The notes under the pieces were generated by a model. The model was not told where the DNA came from and searched no databases. It saw only the letters and a program-made list of their open reading frames with translations. A program made the position numbers and the translations under genes. Shown here piece after piece: positions 33,380-40,837 of a stretch of 64,000 nt of DNA. The stretch is from the IMG/VR virus record IMGVR_UViG_3300009502_000028, positions 1 through 64,000 of that record; one strand, given 5' to 3'. The stretch comes from a virus. The number at the start of each line of letters is the position of its first letter. Within the stretch, counting starts at the first letter, position 1.

Positions 33380-34194
33380 TTGAAAATCTACTTATTTGAT
33401 TACACATAGAAATGAAACTTTCTTGAGAATCATTATTTTTCATTGCATTTATTCTCCAAGTGCATAATACGATGTTTTCGTTTGTATATCCTTTAGAAGA
33501 ATCAATTCTATCAATACTCATCTTTGTTGGTGATTTAGCAATGGGAGACATAAGTTGTTCACTATAAAAACATTTTCCATTTTGGAGTTTATATTGATTG
33601 ATGATGTCTTCAACACTTATTGAAAATGGAACATTTTCTTTTTTACATCTAATTTTTGTCGAGTTCCATAATATGATTGCTCTTTTTTCGGGAGAACTAT
33701 TGAATCTTTCATTGTATTTTTTTTGTTCACACGTTTTACAATAGGGACTATAATTCAACTTACCATTTTTTCTTTTTTTATTTCTATAATAGAAATTTTC
33801 TATCGGTAAATTGTGTTTACATAAAGAACATACTTTTTCTGTAGGTATAACATCGTGAAATCTCTTCGTATGACCTTGTTTACCGCATACAGTGCATTTG
33901 ACTAACTTTGGAAGACATTGAAGGCAAGACCTGCTTCTTCGTTCACATACTTGGCAACTACTTTTTGATTTATGATATATTTCATTTTTACAGAATGGAC
34001 ATATTCTATACCATTGGGCTTTCTCTTCGTTGTATTTCATATGTAATACATATGTGTGGTTATTTCAAAAACACAACAAATTTTGTTTATGGGGAAGATT
34101 TACGAAACATTAAATTATTTTCAATTATTTTAGATTGGTCACAATTCCTCCCCCCCTACCCTAAAGGGATAGGGGCTTCCTTGCTCCAAGAAAG
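33146..34194 (-). mobile_element. IS605-like element carrying an HNH gene
   Basis: Left end (34132-34194, GCCCCTATCCCTTTAGGGTA with the GGAGGAATT flank) and right end (33146-33180, CCAACCCTTTAGGGTT hairpin) match those of the TnpB elements. Between them lie an HNH nuclease gene and only the C-terminal piece of tnpB. About 1.05 kb. Confidence 0.65.
33363..34040 (-). CDS. HNH-type nuclease with zinc fingers, 225 aa
   Basis: Four CxxC pairs in the first 100 residues (CPFCKNE, CQVC, CTVCGK, CSLCKH) and CKTCEQKK, then a C-terminal part KCFYSEQL...MSIDRIDSSKGYTNEN typical of phage HNH endonucleases (the IDRID..kGYt.eNi block). Probably a homing or mobile nuclease. It occupies the position of TnpB between the element ends. 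Confidence 0.75.
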   Translation of the reverse strand: MKYNEEKAQWYRICPFCKNEIYHKSKSSCQVCERRSRSCLQCLPKLVKCTVCGKQGHTKRFHDVIPTEKVCSLCKHNLPIENFYYRNKKRKNGKLNYSPYCKTCEQKKYNERFNSSPEKRAIILWNSTKIRCKKENVPFSISVEDIINQYKLQNGKCFYSEQLMSPIAKSPTKMSIDRIDSSKGYTNENIVLCTWRINAMKNNDSQESFISMCNQISRFSNDRKF

Positions 34195-34215
34195 TGAATT
34201 TATGACTGCGGATCA

Positions 34216-34389
34216 TCAATTGTCCTCCTGCGGATCATCAGCATAATTGAGATAAAGCCCACAATGTGGACATATACCATCTTCACCCTCATCGTTTATC
34301 TGCGGAGCATCAAAATAAAGCCCACAATTTGGACATATACCCGAATCACCAACCGTTATATCATAACCGGTGTTTTCGTTTTTCATCAT
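34216..34389 (-). CDS. Double zinc-ribbon protein, 57 aa
   Basis: GICPNCGLYF and GICPHCGLYL, 21 residues apart, show an internal duplication of a CxxC unit. TTGACA-17-TATATT ends six bases before the first ATG. Lies between the element and the second 37-bp repeat. Confidence 0.7.
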   Translation of the reverse strand: MMKNENTGYDITVGDSGICPNCGLYFDAPQINDEGEDGICPHCGLYLNYADDPQEDN

Positions 34390-34481
34390 GGATATAATAT
34401 ACAGGAATTCTTGGTCAATGTCAACAAGATTCCTGAAATAAATGAAAAATATTTTGAGTTACGGCCATAAAATTATAAATT

Positions 34482-34518
34482 TATCAGACGCCGCCCATAC
34501 TGTAAAATCAAATAGAGT
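34482..34518. repeat. 37-bp direct repeat, copy 2
   Basis: Identical to 33107-33143. After it, 34519-34682 holds no gene but several hairpins (AGTGTGA/TCACACT, TCCTCGGAA/TTCCGTAGGA) that may be decayed tRNAs. Confidence 0.85.
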
Positions 34519-34682
34519 AATGGTATAGGTTACTCCCCCGTTTTAGTGTGAACCGCATTGCGAGCGAAAGGTTAGTTAGTCCTTCTAACGCTACACCGCT
34601 ATCACACTTATCCTACGGAACCTTTTCAACCATATTTCAGATTGTTTCCGAGGACCATTACTCGATCAAAGAACAAAATTTG

Positions 34683-34754
34683 TAGCCCGTGAGAGTGCCG
34701 CCCTCTCTTTTTAGGATTGAAAATCCTATGTCCTAGCTGATAAACGAACGGGCC
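34683..34754 (-). tRNA. tRNA-Glu (UUC), aberrant T-arm
   Basis: Acceptor GGCCCGT/ACGGGCT, Glu-like D-arm GTTTATC...AGGAC, anticodon stem TAGGA/TCCTA with TTC. The T-loop is GGCGGCA instead of TTCRA, and the 3' end encodes CAA, not CCA. Either a dead gene or an unusual tRNA. Confidence 0.5.
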
Positions 34755-34761
34755 AAATTGG

Positions 34762-34836
34762 TACTCCCGGCAGGACTTGAACCTGCGACTCGTGTTTTAG
34801 AAAAACACTACTCTAATCCAACTGAGTTACGGGAGC
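34762..34836 (-). tRNA. tRNA-Arg (UCU)
   Basis: Canonical cloverleaf, anticodon loop TTTCTAA, T-loop TTCAAGT, CCA encoded. Reads AGA. Confidence 0.92.
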
Positions 34837-34846
34837 AATGAATTGG

Positions 34847-34931
34847 TGCCGGTGGCGGGACTTGAACCCGCACAACTTTTTATAGTCCCAAGATTTTAAG
34901 TCTTGTGCGGCTGCCATTACGCCACACCGGC
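34847..34931 (-). tRNA. tRNA-Leu (UAA)
   Basis: Canonical class II tRNA with long variable arm, loop CTTAAAA, T-loop TTCAAGT, CCA encoded. Reads UUA. Confidence 0.92.
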
Positions 34932-34939
34932 AAAATTGG

Positions 34940-35012
34940 TGCTCCGGATGAGACTCGAACTCACGACCAATCGATTAAAAGCCGATTGCTCTTCCAACTG
35001 AGCTACCGAAGC
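34940..35012 (-). tRNA. tRNA-Lys (UUU)
   Basis: Canonical cloverleaf, loop CTTTTAA, T-loop TTCGAGT, CCA encoded. A TTGACA/TATACT promoter lies about 10-40 bases upstream and probably drives the tRNA series. Confidence 0.93.
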
Positions 35013-35047
35013 ATTACTTTATAAGTATACCGATATTTTTCTAATTG

Positions 35048-35392
35048 TCAACATGTTTCCCCAACAATTGCGCCTTTAAAGTATTTAACTGCCCGAGTTG
35101 CCAGCCATGCTTGGGCTTTTGCGACTTCGGCAGGAATTTTGATATTCTTAGGCAATCCATAAATAGCTCTAGTGCGAGCGATATTAATTCCCTTTGCTTT
35201 ATCAAAAATGTCACCGCTTTTTTGGTTAGCTTTACTCCAACCAAAAACGATTTTTGGACAATCACTATTTGTTAATACCGTTGCTAGAACGACGCCAATT
35301 GGCTCTCCACCACGGCGACGTTTTTGTCCGTGACTATTAACAAACACACTACTGCCCTTTTGTGTTCTCACATATTCGTATATTTCATTCAT
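35048..35392 (-). CDS. Hypothetical protein, 114 aa
   Basis: Basic protein (HGQKRRRGGEPIGVVLAT). Not recognised. Promoter TTGACA-16-TATAAT upstream of ATG with a nine-base leader. Confidence 0.7.
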   Translation of the reverse strand: MNEIYEYVRTQKGSSVFVNSHGQKRRRGGEPIGVVLATVLTNSDCPKIVFGWSKANQKSGDIFDKAKGINIARTRAIYGLPKNIKIPAEVAKAQAWLATRAVKYFKGAIVGETC

Positions 35393-35429
35393 AGGAACAT
35401 TATACCGATATTTTTCTAATTGTCAACAC

Positions 35430-35735
35430 TCATTTGTGATTCTTTGGCACAGTTCCAACGTAGGAATAGACGCTACGAAACCTTGAAACAGAAGCTTCGT
35501 TTGTTTTGCCGTTCAAGTCAACGTATCGAACCCAGCCGGATTTTATTTCTAAAATTGTATTAGTATTTCGCCATTTCCACGGACTGGAGTGAAAATCTGT
35601 ATATAGATCACCCGGTGACGGTAGTTTTGGAAAAACTTTAACTATTTCCCGCCCCGTCATAAATATTACAGATGCAATCACCGCTCCACATGCCAGTATG
35701 GGAAGAACTATTTTAATGGGGGGTTTAAAACGCAT
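35430..35735 (-). CDS. Membrane-anchored hypothetical protein, 101 aa
   Basis: One N-terminal helix (IVLPILACGAVIASVIFM), then a soluble part with tryptophans. It starts three bases after the stop of the 67-aa gene. Confidence 0.65.
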   Translation of the reverse strand: MRFKPPIKIVLPILACGAVIASVIFMTGREIVKVFPKLPSPGDLYTDFHSSPWKWRNTNTILEIKSGWVRYVDLNGKTNEASVSRFRSVYSYVGTVPKNHK

Positions 35736-35738
35736 ATT

Positions 35739-35942
35739 TTACCGTCCCCAACATGCCCATGTTTGTTTTATGGCACTGACCACAAAATATACTAAGGCGT
35801 TAATTCGTCCTTGACCCTGCCGTTTTGCACGTCTCTGATCGGCGGCACAACAATGTAATATATAAACAAACCGTCGTGGCTTTGAAAGCCCCATATCTAT
35901 TCTACTGACTCCATCTCGATCTTTAAATATACGTGTTTTCAT
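35739..35942 (-). CDS. Basic hypothetical protein, 67 aa
   Basis: Begins MKTRIFKDRDGVSRIDMGLS, basic centre RRAKRQGQGR and a hydrophobic end. Not recognised. Promoter TTGACT-17-TACTCT upstream. Confidence 0.6.
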   Translation of the reverse strand: MKTRIFKDRDGVSRIDMGLSKPRRFVYILHCCAADQRRAKRQGQGRINALVYFVVSAIKQTWACWGR

Positions 35943-36007
35943 CTTTTTAGTGTTTTATATTTAACTCCCTAAGAGTATCAGAGTTATTATAATAAGTCAA
36001 GCCCAAC

Positions 36008-36166
36008 CTAAACTTTCGTTCGAGCCGGGTATGCCACATTCCACCGCTCGTTCGCTTTTTTCACTTCCCGCTCGAATCGAATCCGGCGTGTCGGTGTGCT
36101 ATAAGCATACGCCAACCGCCGAAGTAGGCGTTGGTTCTGTGCCTTTGATGACATGTCTTTTTTCAT
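36008..36166 (-). CDS. Small basic protein, 52 aa
   Basis: MKKDMSSKAQNQRLLRRLAY and a very basic remainder. Third gene of a coupled unit starting at 36567. Not recognised. Confidence 0.55.
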   Translation of the reverse strand: MKKDMSSKAQNQRLLRRLAYAYSTPTRRIRFEREVKKANERWNVAYPARTKV

Positions 36167-36170
36167 GGCC

Positions 36171-36338
36171 TCAATTTTTATTTTTATAGTTTTTTACCAT
36201 TTTCAAATCCTCAACTACCTTCTTGAGGATGTATGCTTGCTGTGTGTCCTCCGGCGTCATTGGCTCCGCTATTAGGACGTTTAGCAACTCGGTGTAGTTT
36301 TTGATCAAATCGTTAATCATCAAATCTTTAATCTTCAT
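36171..36338 (-). CDS. Small helical protein, 55 aa
   Basis: MKIKDLMINDLIKNYTELLN and a further 35 residues. Overlaps the end of the 79-aa gene by 11 bases, so translation is coupled. Not recognised. Confidence 0.6.
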   Translation of the reverse strand: MKIKDLMINDLIKNYTELLNVLIAEPMTPEDTQQAYILKKVVEDLKMVKNYKNKN

Positions 36339-36567
36339 TGTTTGTCATTTCGGTTGATCGAACGGTAACGGGTGCGACTTTTATTTCGAAGATACCTAAT
36401 CCCAGGGGGCGGATAGCCAAATAACGAACCACGCCGCCCATGATGATTGTTTGATTCTGGTGTAGCCACTTTTTAGCAAGCGTCGTATGCACCCGCATCG
36501 GCTCACGGAGAAGACAATTTAGGATTAAGTTTTCGTTCGTTATTTCGTTTTCGTTTTCGTTTTTCAT
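36328..36567 (-). CDS. Hypothetical protein, 79 aa
   Basis: Starts with alternating E and N (KNENENEITNENL). First gene of a three-gene coupled unit. TTGACA-17-TACTCT promoter. Not recognised. Confidence 0.65.
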   Translation of the reverse strand: MKNENENEITNENLILNCLLREPMRVHTTLAKKWLHQNQTIIMGGVVRYLAIRPLGLGIFEIKVAPVTVRSTEMTNNED

Positions 36568-36639
36568 CTTGGGTAAAGAGTATCAGAGTTATTCTAAAAT
36601 GTCAACTTCGATCTGAATTTATTTATTGTTTACCAATCA

Positions 36640-36945
36640 CTAATCCGTATTCAAACTAATCTGCCCGGGATCACAACTCCAACAGTCACCGGCTTGATCT
36701 TCAACGATGATATACTTACCTCTAAACTCCACAACTCGCCCGGTAAAGTCATCATTGAAATCAGAATCATGTCGCCAGCGAACATCTACTTTGTCTCCAC
36801 AATCGAAAGTTTCAAATGTTTCGTTATTCATCTTGGATATAGTTTGATCATTTTTTCCAATAACGCAATAACCATATTCGCCACCTTGGGCAATTTCCCA
36901 CCAAGTGCCAATTTGGATTTCTTCGTATGATAAAAATGTTTTCAT
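36640..36945 (-). CDS. Hypothetical protein, SH3-like, 101 aa
   Basis: KVDVRWRHDSDFNDDFTGRV and YIIVEDQAGDCWSCDPGQI suggest a small beta-barrel. No function assigned. Confidence 0.6.
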   Translation of the reverse strand: MKTFLSYEEIQIGTWWEIAQGGEYGYCVIGKNDQTISKMNNETFETFDCGDKVDVRWRHDSDFNDDFTGRVVEFRGKYIIVEDQAGDCWSCDPGQISLNTD

Positions 36946-36993
36946 ATAAATAATAATCCACGGTTCTATAATAAGTCAACCATTGTCTGCTAT

Positions 36994-37221
36994 CTATGGA
37001 ACGTTGTTCCAATGCTCTCGGTTTTCAACATCCAGGTGATAACTACTATCGGTGTCGATCCTCCATTGGACATCCTCCGACCACGCCTTATCCGGCGTTT
37101 GTGGCTTGTTACTTATTGAACATCCATGGCCCCATTCTGCATCCGCCCCGGCGTCGTGCCCGTAACGGAACCCCGCCGCAAATGCAGCCTTAAGCAATAA
37201 TACAAGTTCTTCGTTTTTCAT
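36994..37221 (-). CDS. Hypothetical protein, 75 aa
   Basis: AAFAAGFRYGHDAGADAEWG then an acidic tail. Not recognised. The common TTGACA-17-TAGTCT promoter lies nine bases before ATG. Confidence 0.65.
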   Translation of the reverse strand: MKNEELVLLLKAAFAAGFRYGHDAGADAEWGHGCSISNKPQTPDKAWSEDVQWRIDTDSSYHLDVENREHWNNVP

Positions 37222-37276
37222 CTCGGGTAAAGACTATCAGAGTTATTCTAAAATGTCAACTTCGATCTGAATTATT

Positions 37277-37477
37277 TTAGTAAGTGTAAAGCCAGTTTAT
37301 AAACCTCTGGTCAATTCGATCATAACTATATCGCTTGTTGAATTTCATGGAAGCCAAGGCCAACGGCCTGCCGGGAGGATAACCTGCTCCATATCGCCGG
37401 CCCCAACGCATCAACAACCGCTTCTGCCAATCCGTTAATCCGTCAAATTCTGATCTGTTTATATAGTCTGTGCTCAT
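37277..37477 (-). CDS. Hypothetical protein, 66 aa
   Basis: Basic, aromatic protein (WQKRLLMRWGRRYGAGYPPG). Not recognised. Same promoter type as its neighbours (TTGACA-17-TAGTCT). Confidence 0.65.
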   Translation of the reverse strand: MSTDYINRSEFDGLTDWQKRLLMRWGRRYGAGYPPGRPLALASMKFNKRYSYDRIDQRFINWLYTY

Positions 37478-37511
37478 CTTGGGTAAAGACTATCAGAATT
37501 ATTATACAATG

Positions 37512-37805
37512 TCAACTTCGATCTGAATATATTCTATTGGCTTCCATTTGAATCACCCGCCGCATATCTATGTCAGGGATTCCAGTGTAATAAAAATCAT
37601 CTGTTTTTTTATCTACCGGCTGCAAAGCCTCAAGACACTCATCATTAACCTCGACATTCGTTCCCAGCGTTTCCTCGACCAGCGGTTCTACCCAGATAAA
37701 TGATGCCATAGCTTCTTCCACCGATATTTCCCTATGCCAGCACTGCATTAGGAGTTTTTGCATCTCGTCTTTAGTCATCACGTCATTGCTTTGTGTGTTT
37801 TTCAT
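37512..37805 (-). CDS. Hypothetical protein, 97 aa
   Basis: Contains MTKDEMQKLLMQCWHREISV, shared with the shortened paralogue at 38359-38472. Acidic, not recognised. TTGACT-17-TAGTCT promoter nine bases before ATG. Confidence 0.7.
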   Translation of the reverse strand: MKNTQSNDVMTKDEMQKLLMQCWHREISVEEAMASFIWVEPLVEETLGTNVEVNDECLEALQPVDKKTDDFYYTGIPDIDMRRVIQMEANRIYSDRS

Positions 37806-37850
37806 CTTGGGTAAAGACTATCAGAATTATTATAATAAGTCAAGCCCGAT

Positions 37851-38183
37851 TCACAGACCGAACCGATGAAACCGTCGATAACGGCGAGTCTTATCAACTC
37901 CGTTGTCAGGCACGTCCCACGACGAAATCGGCTTCCCATAGTGGCAGGGAACATCCGTTCCGCATCGGTCAATAGTTCGACTCCAACGATCTCCACAGCA
38001 GGAACAATCTGTTCCCTCGGTGCAACCGTCGAAATAGATACCATGTGATTCAGCAATTTTATTCGCCTCATTGGCGGAATGAGCTTGGACATATACTGTC
38101 TCGGCAACCTCGTTGTCAATTAGGAGCGTGCCCCCGCTGTTATTCTGGTAATATGGAAACCACTTCAATTGTTCGTTTTTCAT
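37851..38183 (-). CDS. Conserved phage-type protein with CCGDRW motif, 110 aa
   Basis: QNNSGGTLLIDNEVAETVYV, ANEANKIAESHGIYFDG and DCSCCGDRWSR form an order I recall from a widespread family of small phage proteins of unknown function. The cysteines may bind zinc. Confidence 0.7.
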   Translation of the reverse strand: MKNEQLKWFPYYQNNSGGTLLIDNEVAETVYVQAHSANEANKIAESHGIYFDGCTEGTDCSCCGDRWSRTIDRCGTDVPCHYGKPISSWDVPDNGVDKTRRYRRFHRFGL

Positions 38184-38217
38184 TGTGGGTAAAGACTATC
38201 AGAATTATATTAATTTG

Positions 38218-38472
38218 TCAATCGTTTTCCGGTTGAACTATGAGAGCATCATATTCAGCCGCTAGGTCAACCGGGTTCCAGCAATCATTCATACCATACA
38301 AGGTGATATAGTAGCTGGTCTGTTCCAGCACTTCACCACGCAATTCGTCTGCATTCAGTCACAGCGTTTCCTCGACCATCGTTTCTCCACAGATGGCGTC
38401 CAATGCGTCATCCACCGATGTTTCCCTATGCCAGCACTGCATTAGGATTTCTTGCAACTCATCTTTAGTCAT
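38218..38472 (-). pseudogene. Broken paralogue containing a CRISPR-type repeat
   Basis: MTKDELQEILMQCWHRETSV continues to a TGA at 38359 (37 aa). After the stop the same frame stays open for 46 codons, through the repeat at 38302 (translated GEVLEQTSYYIT), to a TGA at 38218. The intact relative is at 37512. The start overlaps the stop of the upstream gene (ATGA). Confidence 0.6.
38302..38337 (-). repeat. Solitary CRISPR-type repeat inside a broken gene
   Basis: One difference from the array repeat by eye (AGCTACT for AGTTACT). Confidence 0.88.
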
Positions 38473-39020
38473 GGTTCGTAATCTATAGTTTTGGGAATAT
38501 CTTGCACGAAACTTATCAAGACAACATCGGATTCCATCTCATCAATCCGATATTTCTTGTAGGATTCTATTAGGTAGGGTTTCCCGCCACAGGAGGTTTC
38601 AAACCCTTCCAGGTGGTTATCATACATTTTAGTAACCCGAACCCGACGAATCTTGTCGTGATACATAAAGCTGACCACCGGAAAGTTTAGATTCGATTTT
38701 GTATCCGGTGCCGGTGAAGAGACAGTTGGAATAATTTCAGGAGGGTCTTTGAGGGATTCCATGAAATGGGGCAGACTAGACGTCCAACGTGTGTGTGTGC
38801 AATCATATTTACAATGAACCGCCGAGATTTTCTTTGTGTTAGGATCAAACATCATCCTCTCCTCAGAAAAAATTATCTTAGTCAGAGCATCATAACTGTC
38901 ATTGTCCTCCCAATCGTATCCGAAACTAAATGCAATCCTCTGAATGACTTCGCTGTCAATCGAAGGATTGAATGACCATACTATTTTCCTGTAGTTTTTC
39001 ATATTTTTCATATTTTTCAT
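38469..39020 (-). CDS. Hypothetical protein behind a CRISPR-leader copy, 183 aa
   Basis: MKNMKNMKNYRKIVWSFNPS opening with three in-frame ATGs in a 9-bp repeat. Paralogue of the 139-aa protein at 39718 (shared YRKIVWSF/YKKIIWGF, QRIAFSFGYDWE/QRIAFTFGYNWE, FDPN, PP). Function unknown. The frame is open further upstream through the repeat to an ATG at 39083, so a form starting MDTGEVLEQIRYYIT is possible. Promoter and first repeat copied from the array leader lie directly upstream. Confidence 0.7.
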   Translation of the reverse strand: MKNMKNMKNYRKIVWSFNPSIDSEVIQRIAFSFGYDWEDNDSYDALTKIIFSEERMMFDPNTKKISAVHCKYDCTHTRWTSSLPHFMESLKDPPEIIPTVSSPAPDTKSNLNFPVVSFMYHDKIRRVRVTKMYDNHLEGFETSCGGKPYLIESYKKYRIDEMESDVVLISFVQDIPKTIDYEP

Positions 39021-39038
39021 ATTTTTATTCTGGGTGGT

Positions 39039-39074
39039 GGTGATATAGTATCTGATCTGTTCCAGCACTTCACC
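39039..39074 (-). repeat. CRISPR repeat after a leader copy
   Basis: Two differences from the array repeat by eye. It is preceded, on the minus strand, by the copied leader at 39075-39189. Confidence 0.92.
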
Positions 39075-39189
39075 TGTATCCATTGTAACTATCGTATTAT
39101 CAAAAAACCGTGTATCAATTTGCGAGCGGTAATGTATTCTATTATCCCTGATTTGTCAACATCAAACGCCATATTTCGCAAGTTCCACA
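39075..39189 (-). promoter_or_regulatory. Copy of the CRISPR leader
   Basis: Co-linear with 22690-22804 without indels: TTGACA to repeat distance is 85 bases in both, and about 17 of 151 bases differ over leader plus repeat. Promoter boxes TTGACA (39154-39159) and TACATT (39131-39136) with 17 bp between are intact. Confidence 0.9.
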
Positions 39190-39269
39190 TTGTCAAATGT
39201 TAGCTTGGTCCCCAAGTGTTTTCGTAGTTGTAATTTGGTCATATCTATTATATCTTTTAATTTAATCAT
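39162..39269 (-). pseudogene. Truncated paralogue with MIKLKDI tag, 35 aa
   Basis: MIKLKDIIDMTKLQLRKHLG continues TKLTF and then diverges into the copied leader and stops. MTKLQLRKHLGTKLTF matches the start of the 68-aa protein at 40425. Overlaps the NTase gene stop by ATGATTAA. Confidence 0.6.
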
Positions 39270-39603
39270 TTTGATCCATCCAAATTTGAATTATTTTATC
39301 ATCTTTATTTATAAAATTATATGCTCTTTGCCAACCTTTTCCATATATATTTTTGGATTTTTTTGCTTCTTCTGGTGAAACTACTTCACTTCCATATGAT
39401 TCAAAACCCAAAATATTTAAAATTTTTGTTATAGATAAAATGTCATTATGTTCGACTCTAAGATCTAAATCATGATTTGATTTTCCATATTTAGCAACAG
39501 AACCAACTATTTTTGCCCCAAGTTTATCGGCTATTGGTTTAGCCATTTCCAATGTCCAATATCTATCAAAAAATTCTAATATTATATCTTTAAGTTTAAT
39601 CAT
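39262..39603 (-). CDS. Putative nucleotidyltransferase-fold protein, 113 aa
   Basis: Starts MIKLKDIILE. GAKIVGSVAKYGKSNHDLDL (near residue 29) is the GS...DxD pattern of Pol-beta-type nucleotidyltransferases. Length fits a minimal domain. Substrate unknown. The start is set at the tag; the longer frame has six extra codons. Confidence 0.6.
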   Translation of the reverse strand: MIKLKDIILEFFDRYWTLEMAKPIADKLGAKIVGSVAKYGKSNHDLDLRVEHNDILSITKILNILGFESYGSEVVSPEEAKKSKNIYGKGWQRAYNFINKDDKIIQIWMDQND

Positions 39604-39634
39604 ATAGATATAAATATCCAACTATATACAAAAA

Positions 39635-39663
39635 GAAGCCCCATCTTTCGTTCGATGGAGTCT
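39635..39663 (-). terminator. Rho-independent terminator
   Basis: GACTCCATCGAA/CGAAAGATGGGGC stem and T run on the minus strand, after the 139-aa gene. Confidence 0.7.
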
Positions 39664-39679
39664 TTATTCTATTTTAATA

Positions 39680-39765
39680 ACAATCCCGCCGTCTGCCATA
39701 CTAATTTCTTTGGAACACTAACACAATCCCGCCGTCTGCCGTACTAATTTCTTTGGAACACTAAC
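39680..39765. repeat. 43-bp tandem duplication
   Basis: ACAATCCCGCCGTCTGCC... twice, one base different. It overlaps the 3' end of the 139-aa gene and shifts its stop. Confidence 0.85.
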
Positions 39766-40137
39766 TTGAATCGACTTATCGCTATCCACAAAAACCACAT
39801 TATCCGATTCAATGTGAACCGATAGTTTACCGTCAGTAGATTCGATTACTATTGGATTCAACGGAGGATTATTTAACATTTTAATCAAAAATTCACCTGT
39901 CCATACTACCAAATATTCCGAGGATTTATAATCCTTAACCAGATTCATTAATTTTCTGTTGGGATCAAATCCAACTCGAAAATTCTTATCAGTTATAACC
40001 ATTGGAATCATTCTCGAATATATGGTAGACGTTTCCCAATTATAACCGAAAGTAAAAGCAATCCTCTGTGGAAGTTCCAGACAAGTTACATCATCAGTAG
40101 GTTCAAAACCCCATATTATTTTTTTATATTTTGTCAT
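39718..40137 (-). CDS. Paralogue of the 183-aa protein, 139 aa
   Basis: MTKYKKIIWGFEPTDDVTCL opening and PQRIAFTFGYNWE. Clear relative of the product at 38469. The C-terminus lies in a tandem duplication and may be shortened. Function unknown. Confidence 0.7.
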   Translation of the reverse strand: MTKYKKIIWGFEPTDDVTCLELPQRIAFTFGYNWETSTIYSRMIPMVITDKNFRVGFDPNRKLMNLVKDYKSSEYLVVWTGEFLIKMLNNPPLNPIVIESTDGKLSVHIESDNVVFVDSDKSIQVSVPKKLVRQTAGLC

Positions 40138-40161
40138 ATTTTGTTTAACTGTATTTTGATG

Positions 40162-40335
40162 TTAATCTCCAATTTCCATTTTTACTGTGATTGTTTCTTT
40201 CCCACTAGTTCCAGAATATAGAAATTCTCCCGATGCATCGATAATAGAACCATTGAAAAAGTCAATTTCTTCTTTGAGATCATCAGCACCAATCTCGTAT
40301 TCTCTAATAACTGTATATATGTGCCTAATTTTCAT
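40162..40335 (-). CDS. Small hypothetical protein, 57 aa
   Basis: MKIRHIYTVIREYEIGADDL, then beta-rich to KMEIGD. Not recognised. A solitary element end lies directly upstream (40339-40385) and may have replaced its promoter. Confidence 0.6.
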   Translation of the reverse strand: MKIRHIYTVIREYEIGADDLKEEIDFFNGSIIDASGEFLYSGTSGKETITVKMEIGD

Positions 40336-40338
40336 ATT

Positions 40339-40385
40339 GATGAACTACCCACCCGCTAAAGCAGATGGGTTTTCTGCTCCCGCCA
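40339..40385 (-). mobile_element. Solitary right end, type of TnpB element 1
   Basis: ACCCATCTGCTTTAGCGGGT then GGGTAGTTCATC on the minus strand, like 25342-25375. No tnpB attached. Confidence 0.6.
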
Positions 40386-40424
40386 AGATAAAATGTTTAG
40401 GGCAGGGGTTTGCTGGCTCCCGAG

Positions 40425-40631
40425 TTAATCAAGTGTTTTCTCAAAAGAAGGATTTAAAATTGCGTTAACAACTCGTTTATGCATAGCGTGAGCGTCAATC
40501 GAAGTCCAAATAAGGGATTTGATTAATTCCAAACGTTGGTTATCATCTAGGTCCGTAAATAACATCCTGAATGTTTCTAATTCAAATGTTAGCTTGGTCC
40601 CCAAGTGTTTTTGTAGTTGTGATTTAGTCAT
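40425..40631 (-). CDS. Hypothetical protein, 68 aa
   Basis: MTKSQLQKHLGTKLTFELET opening, duplicated in part at 39162-39269. Helical, not recognised. Two bases between its start and the previous stop. Confidence 0.65.
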   Translation of the reverse strand: MTKSQLQKHLGTKLTFELETFRMLFTDLDDNQRLELIKSLIWTSIDAHAMHKRVVNAILNPSFEKTLD

Positions 40632-40633
40632 TA

Positions 40634-40837
40634 TTATTGATCATATTCATCATCATCTAATTCCTCACAATAATCCATATTGAGTCCCATAAGTCTGGCC
40701 TGTGCATCCAATTCAATCGTCATCAACTCAATTGGATTGCGACTCTTCAAGGCGTGTTCCCGTAGAGCATCCATATTGGCAATTCTGTTTGCAATGATTT
40801 CTGCTTGATCTAATGGTGGTAGGTCATTTAATTTCAT
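40634..40837 (-). CDS. Acidic hypothetical protein, 67 aa
   Basis: Start MKLNDLPPLDQAEI preferred. Acidic C-terminus (EELDDDEYDQ). Not recognised. Confidence 0.6.
   Translation of the reverse strand: MKLNDLPPLDQAEIIANRIANMDALREHALKSRNPIELMTIELDAQARLMGLNMDYCEELDDDEYDQ

Noticed and set aside
34541-34605. Second tRNA from the AGTGTGA/TCACACT pairing
   Set aside because: Only about 64 bases, no recognisable anticodon loop with U33 and no TTCRA loop. It may be a relic, but a tRNA call is not supported.
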